The position numbers and the translations under genes were made by a program. The notes under the pieces are model-generated. The model did no database searches. It was not told where the DNA came from and saw only the letters and a program-made list of their open reading frames with translations. From Streptomyces sp. CB01635 (GTDB lineage Bacteria > Actinomycetota > Actinomycetes > Streptomycetales > Streptomycetaceae), in assembly GCF_002803065.1 (NCBI RefSeq), contig NZ_NNBL01000009.1, forward strand, positions 1 to 64,000: 64,000 bases of DNA, read 5' to 3'. Below, piece by piece: positions 34,556-44,048 of this stretch (position 1 is the first letter of the stretch; each line of letters starts with the position of its first letter).

Positions 34556-35350
34556 TCAGCGGTTAGGGGTGATGCCGGTGAAGTCCGGCGCCCGCTTGCC
34601 GAGGAACGCGGCGACGCCTTCGCGGCCCGCGTCGGACGTGGCCGCGGCGGCGAGCGCGCGGGACTCGCGGTCGAGGTGTGGGTCGAGGCCCGAGGTCAGA
34701 CCGGCGGCGACGAGCCGCCGGGTGACGCCGAACGCTGCGGTGGGGCCGTCGCGCAGGGCCTCGGCAGTCCGCGCGGCCTCGGCTGCCAGTTGGTCCGCAG
34801 CCACGACCCGGCTCACGAGTCCGAGCGAGGCGGCTTCCGTCGCGGGGAGCCGCCGGTTCGTCAGCAGCAGGTCCAGGGCGCGCTTGGGCCCGATGAGGCG
34901 GGGCAGCGTCCAGCTCACTCCGGCGTCCGGTGCGTAGCCGATGCCGGTGTAGGCAGCGGTGAACGTGGCGTTGTCGGCGGCGAGGGTCACGTCGGCGCCC
35001 GCGGCCAGGCCGATGCCCGCGCCCGCGACGGCTCCCTGGACGGCGGCCACCATGGGCGCGTCGAGCAAGGCGAACACACGCAGCGCATCGTGGAGTGCGC
35101 CGGTGACGGCGCCGAGGTGCTCCTCCAGCACCTCGCCGGAGAGCGGGGCGAATTCCCTGAGGTCGCCGCCGACGCAGAAGGACTTTCCCTCGCCGGTGAG
35201 CAGTACGACCCGGACGGCGGCGCGTTCGCAGGCGTGAGCCGCGTCGAGCAGGCCCCGGGCCGTGTCCAGGTCGATGGCGTTGCCGGCCTGGGGGCGGCGC
35301 AGGGTGACGCGGGCGAGGCCGTCGTCCTGTATCTCTACGCCGACACTCAT
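34556..35350 (-). CDS. Enoyl-CoA hydratase/isomerase family protein
   Basis: A 264-residue crotonase-fold protein. Oxyanion-hole regions are visible at FCVGGDLREFA and AAVQGAVAGAGIGLAAGADV. The residue usually Glu at position 144-equivalent sits in TAAYTGIGYAPDAGVSWTLP, where one acid is Asp and the other is missing, so it may be an isomerase or a non-hydratase crotonase. ATG 35350 overlaps the previous SDR stop by 4 bp. Confidence 0.83.
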   Translation of the reverse strand: MSVGVEIQDDGLARVTLRRPQAGNAIDLDTARGLLDAAHACERAAVRVVLLTGEGKSFCVGGDLREFAPLSGEVLEEHLGAVTGALHDALRVFALLDAPMVAAVQGAVAGAGIGLAAGADVTLAADNATFTAAYTGIGYAPDAGVSWTLPRLIGPKRALDLLLTNRRLPATEAASLGLVSRVVAADQLAAEAARTAEALRDGPTAAFGVTRRLVAAGLTSGLDPHLDRESRALAAAATSDAGREGVAAFLGKRAPDFTGITPNR

Positions 35351-36126
35351 CGCGCGGTCCATCCGCCGTCGACGGTCAGGACCTGCCCGGTGCAGTACGA
35401 GGACGCGTCCGAGGCCAGGAACAGCAGGGCGCCGTCGAGTTCGTGGCCGTCACCGCCGCGCCGCAGCAGGGTGTTGCGATCGACCCAGCGGCTGGAACGC
35501 TCGTCCCCGAAGAGGTCCTCGGTCATCTCCGTACGGAACCAGCCGGGGGCGAGGGCGTTGACCCGTGTTCCCTCACGACCCCACTGGCCGGCCAACTCCC
35601 GTGTCAGGCCGATGAGTCCGGCCTTGGACGCCGAGTAGCTCGCGCCACCGAGGGGCGCGGCGGAGACCAGGCCGAGGATGGAGGAGACGTTGATGATGCT
35701 CCTGCCGCCCGTGCCCTCTCCGGCCGGCGCCTCGGCGGTGAGCCGGGCGAGGTGGAAGGGCGCGGTGAGGTTGACACCGAGGACGTCGGCGAAGGCGTCC
35801 GGGGTCTCGTCCCGTGCGCGCGTCTCGCCGGAGGTGGCCGCGTTGTTGACCAGGACGTCGATGCGGCCGGTGGTGTTCAGCGCCGTGTCCACCAGCCGCG
35901 CACGGTCCGCCTCGACGGAGACGTCGCAGGCCACGGGGTGGATGCGCGCGTCGGAGTCGGCGAGTTCCTTCAGCCGGTCGATGCGGCGGGCGGCGGCGAA
36001 GACGGTGGCGCCCGCCTGTGCGAGGACGGTCGCGAACCGTGCGCCGAGTCCCGCGGAGGCGCCGGTGACGACGGCCGTCCGGCCCTCCAGGGAGAACAGC
36101 TCGGCTGCGGTCGATGGCGCGTTCAC
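35347..36126 (-). CDS. SDR-family oxidoreductase
   Basis: A 259-residue classical SDR: TGASAGLGARFATVLAQAGA cofactor motif, NNAATSG, Ser in NVSSILG, YSASKAG (YxxxK) and the C-terminal VDGGWTAR. The GTG at 36126 overlaps the preceding SDR stop; the much longer upstream frame is a shadow of that gene. It probably oxidises a 3-hydroxyacyl-CoA or a ring alcohol within the operon. Substrate not assignable. Confidence 0.85.
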   Translation of the reverse strand: MNAPSTAAELFSLEGRTAVVTGASAGLGARFATVLAQAGATVFAAARRIDRLKELADSDARIHPVACDVSVEADRARLVDTALNTTGRIDVLVNNAATSGETRARDETPDAFADVLGVNLTAPFHLARLTAEAPAGEGTGGRSIINVSSILGLVSAAPLGGASYSASKAGLIGLTRELAGQWGREGTRVNALAPGWFRTEMTEDLFGDERSSRWVDRNTLLRRGGDGHELDGALLFLASDASSYCTGQVLTVDGGWTAR

Positions 36127-36895
36127 TCGTCCACCCCGATGGGCAGGGCGGTGGCGCCGCCGTCGAGGACCAGGGTCTGGCCGGTCATCCAGGAGGAGGC
36201 GTCGGACGCGAGGAAGAGGGCCGCGTTCGCCACGTCCTCCACCGTGCCCAGGCGCCGCATCGGCAGCTTGGCGGTGAGGATGGGTTCGCGAACTTCCCAT
36301 ACGGCACGGGCCAGTTCGGTCTTGATGAGGCCGGGGGCGATGGCGTTGACCCGGGCCCGAGGGCCGAGTTCGTAGGCCAGCTGCCGGGTCATGTGGAGCA
36401 TGGCGGCCTTGGTGGCGTTGTAGTAGCCGATGTGCGGGTCGACGATCAGGCCGCCCACGGAGGCGATGTTGACGACCGCTCCCCCGTGCTCGGCCATCCA
36501 GGCGCGCCAGGCACAGCGGGTCCAGGCGATCATTCCGTACTGGTTGACGCGGACGGTCTTCTCCGCGCGCGGCAGGTCCAGGTCGAGCAGGTCGCCGTGG
36601 TACGGGTTGGTCGCCGCGTTGTTGACGAGGATGTCGAGCCGGCCGAAGCGGGCCATGGTCTCCTCGACGCAGGCCTCGGCCTGGTCGGGTTCGCCCGCGT
36701 TGGCGACCACCGTGTGCAGGTCGCCGTCGCCCTTGACACGCAGCAACTCCTCGCGGGCCTCGGCGAGTCCGGCGGCCTTGCGGGCGGCGATCACCACGTG
36801 TGCGCCGGCCGCCCGGTAGGCGGTGGCGATGCCGAGGCCGATGCCACGGGATCCGCCGGTGATGACGGCCACCTTGCCGTCGAGGGTGTTGGCGC

Positions 36896-36899
<4 letters not shown>
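36123..36899 (-). CDS. SDR-family oxidoreductase
   Basis: A 258-residue classical SDR with TGGSRGIGLGIATAYRAAGA, NNAATNPYHGDLLDLDLP, the catalytic Ser in NIASVGG and YYNATKAAM as YxxxK. GTG 36899 overlaps the stop of the acyl-CoA dehydrogenase gene. NPYHGDLL is the pattern seen in SDRs paired with ACAD11-type genes, from memory, so a 3-hydroxyacyl-CoA dehydrogenase role downstream of the phosphorylation step fits. Confidence 0.85.
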
Positions 36900-38149
<1,250 letters not shown>

Positions 38150-38186
38150 GATTGCTCCTGTACGGGGGTGGGGCGGCCGGTCCGGG

Positions 38187-39161
38187 TCAGCCGAGGATGT
38201 CGAGCGCGGTGCGGATCATCGCGGCGATGGTGGGCGGCAGCCGTTCCTGGTCCGGGTCGTGGTGCTTGCCCTCACGGTGCCGGCGCAGGTTGTGGCCCAT
38301 GATCGCGGCCATCTTCATGCGGCCCAGGGCCCGGAACCAGTCCATGTCGGGAAGCCCGGGGCCCCCGTCGCCGTACGCGTCGAGGAGTTCGGCCTCGGCG
38401 GGCAGGCCGGGCACGGCGCGCCCCAGCTGCGGGAAGTTGCGGTGGTCGGCGAAGAGCAGGAACCAGCCGAGGTCGATGCGCGGGTCGCCGACGCTCCAGA
38501 TCTCCCAGTCGACGACCGCCACCGCCCGCTCGCCGACGCACAGCACGTTGCCGAGCCGGAAGTCGCCGTGCAGGAGGACTGGCGGGAGGCCGTCGGGCAC
38601 GTCGTCGGCGAGGCGCTTCAACAGCTCCTCTCCACCTGGGCGCAGTTCTGCCGGTACGGCGTGCAGGGTGCGGCTCCAGCGCTCCAGCTCGCCGGCTGCG
38701 TCAAGTGGTTGGGGCGCGCCGAGACCAGGCGTGCGGATGTCGGTGGCGTGCAGCCGCCGCAGCACGGAGGCGATCTCCAGCATCCGCGCCCTCGCAAGTT
38801 CGGCGGACAGCTCCGGCTCGTCGAGTACGGGCTCGACGGCCTCGCCGGCGGCGAAGTCCATGGCGAACCAGGCGGGTGGACTCTCGTCGACGGCGGCGAC
38901 ACCCGGTACTGGCACGCCGGATCCGGCGAGTGCACCCAACACCCGTGCCTGGCGCAGGACATCGTTGCGCCCGACGGGCCGCTGCCCCGGTGGCACCGCC
39001 TTGACGACGTACTTCGTGTCACCCACGGCGACCGAGTACGTCAGCCCGGAGTGGCCGCCCGGCAGCGTCGTCAGCTCACCGATGGCTGCCCCCGGATGCC
39101 TGCGCGCCAGCTGGTCCCCGACCCGTACGGCCAGCTCCGCCACCTGCGTCGCCGTGCTCAT
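38187..39161 (-). CDS. APH-fold kinase, probable 4-hydroxyacyl-CoA kinase
   Basis: A 324-residue aminoglycoside-phosphotransferase-fold protein. It has LPGGHSGLTYSVAVGDTKYV (nucleotide loop), VVKAVPPGQ, LLHGDFRLGNVL (catalytic loop) and AVVDWEIWSVGDPRIDLGW (metal site). ATG 39161 overlaps the stop of the upstream dehydrogenase. It lies between two acyl-CoA dehydrogenases, the second ACAD11-like. The family and position suggest that it phosphorylates a gamma-hydroxyl of an acyl-CoA. It is a different branch from the kinase at 25463. Confidence 0.8.
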   Translation of the reverse strand: MSTATQVAELAVRVGDQLARRHPGAAIGELTTLPGGHSGLTYSVAVGDTKYVVKAVPPGQRPVGRNDVLRQARVLGALAGSGVPVPGVAAVDESPPAWFAMDFAAGEAVEPVLDEPELSAELARARMLEIASVLRRLHATDIRTPGLGAPQPLDAAGELERWSRTLHAVPAELRPGGEELLKRLADDVPDGLPPVLLHGDFRLGNVLCVGERAVAVVDWEIWSVGDPRIDLGWFLLFADHRNFPQLGRAVPGLPAEAELLDAYGDGGPGLPDMDWFRALGRMKMAAIMGHNLRRHREGKHHDPDQERLPPTIAAMIRTALDILG

Positions 39162-40360
39162 CGGACCGGCTCCTTGGGCAGGCCGAGCACGCGCTCGGCG
39201 AGGATGTTGTGCTGGATCTCGTCGGTGCCGCCCGCGATGCTGTAGCCGGGCGCGCCCAGCAGGTGCTCCGTCCAGGCGTACGTGCCCCACTCCCCCGTGT
39301 CCGCCACGAGGCTCGGCCCGAGCAGCTCCGCCACGAGATCGCTGGTGCGTCGCATCGTCTCGGTCGCGTACAGCTTGCCGACCGAGGCTTCCGCGCCGGG
39401 CTCGCGGCCTGCGACGAGGGCGCCGGTGATGCGCAGGCCGATGAGGCGTTGCACGAGGGCGCGGACGTAGAGGTCGGTGGCCCGCTGCTGTTCGGCGCCG
39501 GTGAGCGGTCGGGGAAGATTCCGGGCCAGGTCAAGGGCGTGGTCGGCGTTGTCCAGGCCGAGGTTGCCGGAGTCCAGGCGCTCGGCGGCCAGCACGCTGA
39601 GCGTGACCCGCCAGCCCTCGCCGACCGGTCCGAGCCGGTCGGTGTCGGGCACGACGACGCCGTCGAGATAGACCTCGTTGAAGCTGGCTCCGCCGGTCAT
39701 CTGCTGGATGGGGCGGACCGTCACGCCGGGCGCGTCCATGCGGACCAGGAAGACGGTGATGCCCGCGTGTTTACGGACGTCCGGGTCGGTGCGGCAGACC
39801 GCGACGCCCCAGGTCGCCACCCGGGCCCCGGAGGTCCACACCTTGTGGCCGTCGAGGACCCAGTGGTCGCCGTCACGCACCGCCTTCGTGCGCACCGCGG
39901 CGAGGTCGGAGCCCGCCTCGGTCTCCGAGAAGAGCTGGCAGGCGAGTTCGTCGGTACGCAGCATGGGCCGGAGCCAGCGTGCCTTCTGCTCCTCGGTGCC
40001 CCAGATGCCGATCGCGGAGGCGACGAGCTGCTGGGTCACCGGGAAGATCTCGGTGCGGTGCGGCACGTCGAATGCCGCTTCTTCGGAACGGTAGAGCTGC
40101 TCGTAGTACGCCGGCAGGTCGCGTCCCCCGTACGCCGCCTGCCAGTTGAGCGCGCCCCACCCCCGGTCGTAGCGGGTGCGTTCCCACTCCTGGGTGCGGG
40201 CGGTGTGCTCGCGCTCCTGCTCCTCGGTCCAGTTCTCGAACACGGCGACCGAGTCGGAGCCGCTGCCCCACGCGCCGTCGGCGGCGCGCGGCCTGGCGAC
40301 CGTGGCGAGCCACTGCCGGGCCTCGGCGCGGAACTCCTCGGGTTCCGGGATGCCGCTCAT
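39158..40360 (-). CDS. Acyl-CoA dehydrogenase (alpha-type)
   Basis: A 400-residue acyl-CoA dehydrogenase with CQLFSETEAGSDLAAVRTKA and GHKVWTSGARVATWG (FAD region), and YSIAGGTDEIQHNILAERVL at the end. GGTDEIQ instead of YEGT at the usual catalytic position, together with its length, is like the alpha subunits of heteromeric actinobacterial FadE enzymes. A candidate beta partner is at 51896. ATG 40360 has GGAGGAAGAG upstream; a GTG at 40396 overlapping the thiolase stop is an alternative and would add 12 residues. Confidence 0.84.
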   Translation of the reverse strand: MSGIPEPEEFRAEARQWLATVARPRAADGAWGSGSDSVAVFENWTEEQEREHTARTQEWERTRYDRGWGALNWQAAYGGRDLPAYYEQLYRSEEAAFDVPHRTEIFPVTQQLVASAIGIWGTEEQKARWLRPMLRTDELACQLFSETEAGSDLAAVRTKAVRDGDHWVLDGHKVWTSGARVATWGVAVCRTDPDVRKHAGITVFLVRMDAPGVTVRPIQQMTGGASFNEVYLDGVVVPDTDRLGPVGEGWRVTLSVLAAERLDSGNLGLDNADHALDLARNLPRPLTGAEQQRATDLYVRALVQRLIGLRITGALVAGREPGAEASVGKLYATETMRRTSDLVAELLGPSLVADTGEWGTYAWTEHLLGAPGYSIAGGTDEIQHNILAERVLGLPKEPVR

Positions 40361-40392
40361 CTCTTCCTCCACCTCGAATGTCAGCGGGGCAC

Positions 40393-41538
40393 TCACCGGG
40401 CCAGCACCGTGCATGCGCTCACGCCCGGGGCGCCGTACACATGGGTGAACCCGACCCTGGGTGTGCCGGGGACCTGGCGTTCGCCGGCCCGGCCGCGCAG
40501 TTGCTGGACGATCTCGTAGACCTGGCGCAGTCCGGAGGCGCCGATGGGTTCGCCGTTGGCGATGCAGCCGCCGTCGGTGTTGACCGGCAGCGAGCCGCCG
40601 ATCTCCGTGGCGCCGGAGGCGACCAGCCGCTCCTGCTCACCGTCCTTGCAGAACCCGCACTCGGCCATGTGCATGACCTCGGCGCCGCTCTCCGTGTCCT
40701 GGAGCTGGCAGACGTCGACCTCGCCGGGTCCGATGCCCGCCTCCTCGAAGGCGGCGGCCGCGGCATCCCGGCTGACGCTGGTCGGTTCGCCCCCGGGGAT
40801 CGACGGGCTGAACACCTCGAACGAGCCGAAGCGCCGGGTCCGCAAGGCCGCCGAGCGCAGGGTGACCGAGGGGCCGTCCAGGGTGCGGGCGACCTCGGGC
40901 GAGCAGAGCACCAGCGCGGCGGCGCCCGCTCCCGGGGAGCAGAACATGAAGCGGGTGAGTGGATCGCTGACCATGCCGGAGTCCAGGATCTCGGCGGCGG
41001 ACACCGGCTTGCGGCGCCAGGCCTCGGGGGTGCGGGCTCCGTTGCGGTACGCCTTCTCGGCGACCTGCGCGAGGGTCTGCGGCGTGATGCCGTGCTCGTA
41101 CATGTAGCGCTGGATCTTCATGCCGAAGAACTGCGTGGTGACCATCAGGCCGTCGCTGCCGTACTCCGCGCCCAGGCCCCAGTCCTCGGGGCGCGGGTCG
41201 AAGGCGCCGCGCGGGTGCTTGTCGAAGCCGACGGCGAGGACGACGTCCGCCATGCCCGAGCGGATCGCGTTGACGGCGGAGATCAGCGCGCTGCCGCCGG
41301 TCGCGCAGCCGTTCTTGACGTTCACGAACGGCAGTCCGGTCAGGCCGAGTTGGGCCACCAGGGTGTCGGCGAGTCCGGCACTGTCACTGCCGCCGAACGC
41401 GGCCCGCACCCGGGACCAATCGATCCCGGCGTCCGCCAGCGCGGCGCCCACCGCGCTGACGGCCAGTTGCCGGCCGCTCGCCTCGGACCGGCCGAACGGG
41501 GTACGCCCGGCTCCGCAGATCAGGACGTCGGTGCTCAT
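40393..41538 (-). CDS. Thiolase-like lipid-transfer protein (Ltp type)
   Basis: A 381-residue SCP-x/thiolase-fold protein. FVNVKNGCATGGSALISAVN supplies the Cys region and TDGGCIANGEPIGASGLRQV the C-terminal loop, which lacks the canonical HP and GGGxG thiolase motifs. Such Ltp proteins act with a separate DUF35 protein, here the upstream gene, and in steroid side-chain catabolism the pair performs retro-aldol cleavage (Ltp2/ChsH2). ATG 41538 overlaps the DUF35 stop. Either thiolysis or aldol cleavage is possible. Confidence 0.83.
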   Translation of the reverse strand: MSTDVLICGAGRTPFGRSEASGRQLAVSAVGAALADAGIDWSRVRAAFGGSDSAGLADTLVAQLGLTGLPFVNVKNGCATGGSALISAVNAIRSGMADVVLAVGFDKHPRGAFDPRPEDWGLGAEYGSDGLMVTTQFFGMKIQRYMYEHGITPQTLAQVAEKAYRNGARTPEAWRRKPVSAAEILDSGMVSDPLTRFMFCSPGAGAAALVLCSPEVARTLDGPSVTLRSAALRTRRFGSFEVFSPSIPGGEPTSVSRDAAAAAFEEAGIGPGEVDVCQLQDTESGAEVMHMAECGFCKDGEQERLVASGATEIGGSLPVNTDGGCIANGEPIGASGLRQVYEIVQQLRGRAGERQVPGTPRVGFTHVYGAPGVSACTVLAR

Positions 41539-41906
41539 GCTGCCTCCTGTGCGGGCCTGGCCCGGGGGACGCCGCTGCCCGCGGTCACGGTGAGCGGCAT
41601 CCCGATCCGGACGGTGTCGAGGTCGTCGACGTCGAGCACGGCGGCCACCCGGACGCCTTCGGCCAGCTCCACGTAGCCGACCGCGAACGGCGCGAACCCG
41701 CCGGGCGGTTCCTGGTACGGGGGCGACTTGGGGGCGTAGCGCTGCACCGTCCACGTCCACAGGGTGCCCGCGCCGGACAGGGCCGCCGACTCGGCCGGCC
41801 CCCCGCAGCGCGGGCACGTGTCGTCCGCGGGGTAGACGGCCACCGCGCAGCCGGAGCAGCGTGCGCCCTGGAGCCCGGTGGCCGGACTCCGCGGATCCGT
41901 GGTCAT
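41535..41906 (-). CDS. DUF35 Zn-ribbon OB-fold protein, partner of the Ltp
   Basis: A 123-residue protein with a rubredoxin-like zinc ribbon CSGCAVAVYPADDTCPRCGG and an OB-fold domain to the C-terminus (FAPFAVGYVELAEGVRVAAV). The DUF35 fold binds acyl-CoA and activates the neighbouring thiolase-like subunit. ATG 41906 is 4 bp below the hydratase stop, and the stop overlaps the Ltp start. Length and order fit a dedicated Ltp-DUF35 complex. Confidence 0.85.
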   Translation of the reverse strand: MTTDPRSPATGLQGARCSGCAVAVYPADDTCPRCGGPAESAALSGAGTLWTWTVQRYAPKSPPYQEPPGGFAPFAVGYVELAEGVRVAAVLDVDDLDTVRIGMPLTVTAGSGVPRARPAQEAA

Positions 41907-41910
41907 GGGA

Positions 41911-42699
41911 TCAGCGCCCCTGCCACTTCGGCTCGCGCTTCTCCAGGAACGCCGAGACACCCTCGGCGGCGTCCTCGGAGTTGAGCGCCACGCCCACGGC
42001 GAGGTGCTCCATGACCATGAGCGACTGCGTGTCGGCGTCCAGGCTGCGGTCGATGGTCATCTTGGTGAGCCACATGGTGAACGGGCTCTTGTCGGTGAGG
42101 TCGCCGATGAAGTCCTCGACCGTCGCGTCCAGTTCGTCCGCCGGTGCCGACTTGTTGATCAGGCCGAACTCTGCGGCCTCCGTGCCCGACAGGAGCTTGC
42201 CGGTGAGCATCAGCTCCTTGGTCTTGCGGATGCCGATCATGCGGGGCACCCGGTAGATCGGGCCTGCGCCGCCGAACAGTGAGCGGCGGATGTGGAAGTC
42301 GCCGATCTTGGCGTCGTCCGCGGCGATCGCGAAGTCGCAGGAGATCATGATCTCGAAGCCACCTGCGGTGACGTAGCCCTCCAGGACCGCGACCGAGGGG
42401 GTCTTCATCGAGTAGAGCCGGTCGCACACCTTCGCCGACTTGACCGCGACGTCGATCGCGTTCGACTTGCCGACGAAGTCCGCCTTCAGGCTGTCCAGGT
42501 CGAACCCGGAGCAGAAGGTGCCGCCGCGGCCGCGGAACACCAGGACCCGCAGCTCGGGGTCCTCGTCGACCTCGGTGATGATCTCGTCGAGCCGGTCCAG
42601 GATCGGCACGGTCACGCAGTTCTTCTTCCAGGGGCGGTTGAGCCAGACGCGGGCGACGTGGCCGTCACGCTCGAACTGGATCTCGTCTTCCACTGCCAT
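41911..42699 (-). CDS. Enoyl-CoA hydratase/isomerase family protein
   Basis: A 262-residue crotonase-fold protein, first gene of the ten-gene operon. The oxyanion-hole elements are FCSGFDLDSLKADF and VAVLEGYVTAGGFEIMISCD, and RRSLFGGAGPIYRVPRMIG is the active-site helix. ATG 42699 has GGAGGG 7 bases upstream. Just above lies an operator palindrome. Together with the Ltp and DUF35 it could hydrate an enoyl-CoA before carbon-carbon cleavage. Confidence 0.86.
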   Translation of the reverse strand: MAVEDEIQFERDGHVARVWLNRPWKKNCVTVPILDRLDEIITEVDEDPELRVLVFRGRGGTFCSGFDLDSLKADFVGKSNAIDVAVKSAKVCDRLYSMKTPSVAVLEGYVTAGGFEIMISCDFAIAADDAKIGDFHIRRSLFGGAGPIYRVPRMIGIRKTKELMLTGKLLSGTEAAEFGLINKSAPADELDATVEDFIGDLTDKSPFTMWLTKMTIDRSLDADTQSLMVMEHLAVGVALNSEDAAEGVSAFLEKREPKWQGR

Positions 42700-42722
42700 C
42701 TCTGATCCCTCCGAGTCCAAAC

Positions 42723-42735
42723 TGAACTGAATTCA
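42723..42735. promoter_or_regulatory. TetR-type operator upstream of the ten-gene operon
   Basis: TGAACTGAATTCA, a perfect example of the consensus TGAAC-TSA-RTTCA, lies 24 bp above the first gene, where it would block the promoter. Confidence 0.7.
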
Positions 42736-42788
42736 TTCCGAGTTTGCGGAGCTGGTGATCCACTGTCAACCCCCGGATCGAAATTGGT

Positions 42789-43841
42789 TCAGGAGCTGGT
42801 TGACGGGATGTCGACGAGGATCTTGACGCACCGCCCGTCCCGGACGTCATGCAGCCCCGCGACGGCGTCGGCGAGCGGGATGTGGTCGAGCCAGCCGTCC
42901 GTCGGGTAGCGCCCGGCGGCCATGTGCTCGATGACCCGCTCGAAGACGCCGTCGGGATAGGCCTCGGCACCGAGCAGGGCCAGTTCGGCCAGGCGTACGA
43001 CGGAGGCGTCGACGGTGACCGGGCCCGAGTACAGGGCCACCATCACGACAGGCGCCTGGGCGGCCACCGACCGGATCGCGCCATCCAGCGCCTCCGGCCG
43101 GCCCGAGCACTCGACGGCCGCGTCCACGCCGCGGCCCCGGGTGTGCCGCATCACCTCCTCGACCACATCGACCGCGGCGGGATCGAGCACGCGGGCGCCG
43201 TGCCGTGCGGCCGCGGCGCGCCGGGCCGGCGAGGGCTCCACCACGGTCACGTCGTGGACGCCGTGCGCCTTCAGCGCGAACAGCACCCCCATGCCGACCG
43301 CACCCGCACCGGTCACCAACGCACTGCCGCCCCACGGGACATGGGCCCGCTCGACCGCGTTCAGGCCCACCGCCATGGGCTCCACCAGAGCGCCCTGCTC
43401 CAGCGACAGGCCGTCGGGCAGCGGGACCGCCGCGTCGGCCGGCACGACCACGTACTGAGCGAGTCCGCCGCCGGGAGCGGTCACCCCGATCGCCGCCAGC
43501 GCCGTGCACAGGTGGGACAGGCCCGCCGTGCAGCGCGGGCAGACACCGCAGGTGCGGATCGGTCGGACGCAGACGCGGTCGCCGGGCGCGACCCGGTCGA
43601 CCCCCGCACCGCACTCCACGACCGTCCCGGCGCATTCATGCCCCAAGGTCTGCGGCAGGGTGGCCCCGGTCAGCGGGTTGGGCTCGTGCGTGGCCCGCGG
43701 TGTCTCGAAGTACTCGTGCAGATCCGTGCCGCAGATCCCCGCGTGGGCCACGCGGATCTTCACCTCGCCGGGTCCCGGCTCGGGCTCGGGCATCTCCTCG
43801 ATCCGCAGATCCTTGGTTCCGTACAGCCTGGCGGCCAGCAT
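42789..43841 (-). CDS. Zinc-dependent alcohol dehydrogenase (MDR, butanediol/sorbitol type)
   Basis: A 350-residue medium-chain dehydrogenase. Catalytic zinc ligands lie in GICGTDLHEYFE and GHECAGTVVECGAG, and the structural zinc site is CGVCPRCTAGLSHLC. The NAD fold is GAGAVGMGVLFALKAHG. It oxidises a secondary or vicinal alcohol, as 2,3-butanediol or sorbitol dehydrogenases do. ATG 43841 has AGGAGG upstream. It is divergent from icmF across an operator palindrome. Its stop is not coupled to other genes, so it forms a single-gene unit. Confidence 0.86.
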   Translation of the reverse strand: MLAARLYGTKDLRIEEMPEPEPGPGEVKIRVAHAGICGTDLHEYFETPRATHEPNPLTGATLPQTLGHECAGTVVECGAGVDRVAPGDRVCVRPIRTCGVCPRCTAGLSHLCTALAAIGVTAPGGGLAQYVVVPADAAVPLPDGLSLEQGALVEPMAVGLNAVERAHVPWGGSALVTGAGAVGMGVLFALKAHGVHDVTVVEPSPARRAAAARHGARVLDPAAVDVVEEVMRHTRGRGVDAAVECSGRPEALDGAIRSVAAQAPVVMVALYSGPVTVDASVVRLAELALLGAEAYPDGVFERVIEHMAAGRYPTDGWLDHIPLADAVAGLHDVRDGRCVKILVDIPSTSS

Positions 43842-43888
43842 CGCCCCTCCTGGGAATCGCTCCGGTACGACGCTCTCGACACTGTCAC

Positions 43889-43901
43889 TGAACTGAATTG
43901 A
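43889..43901. promoter_or_regulatory. TetR-type operator between the dehydrogenase and icmF
   Basis: TGAACTGAATTGA matches the shared palindrome with one mismatch in the right arm. Its place between divergent genes allows control of both. Confidence 0.65.
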
Positions 43902-44048
43902 CTTCAACAGCTATGCTTGACGCCTGCACCTACTTTGATTCAGGTCCAGAAGGGGCTCAGGGAGCTCCATGCAGCGGCCCTCCGTCCCGACGGGCCCCAC
44001 CCGTATCCGCCCCCTGTCGACGCGGGCAGAGGGCAGTCAGGAGTGCAT

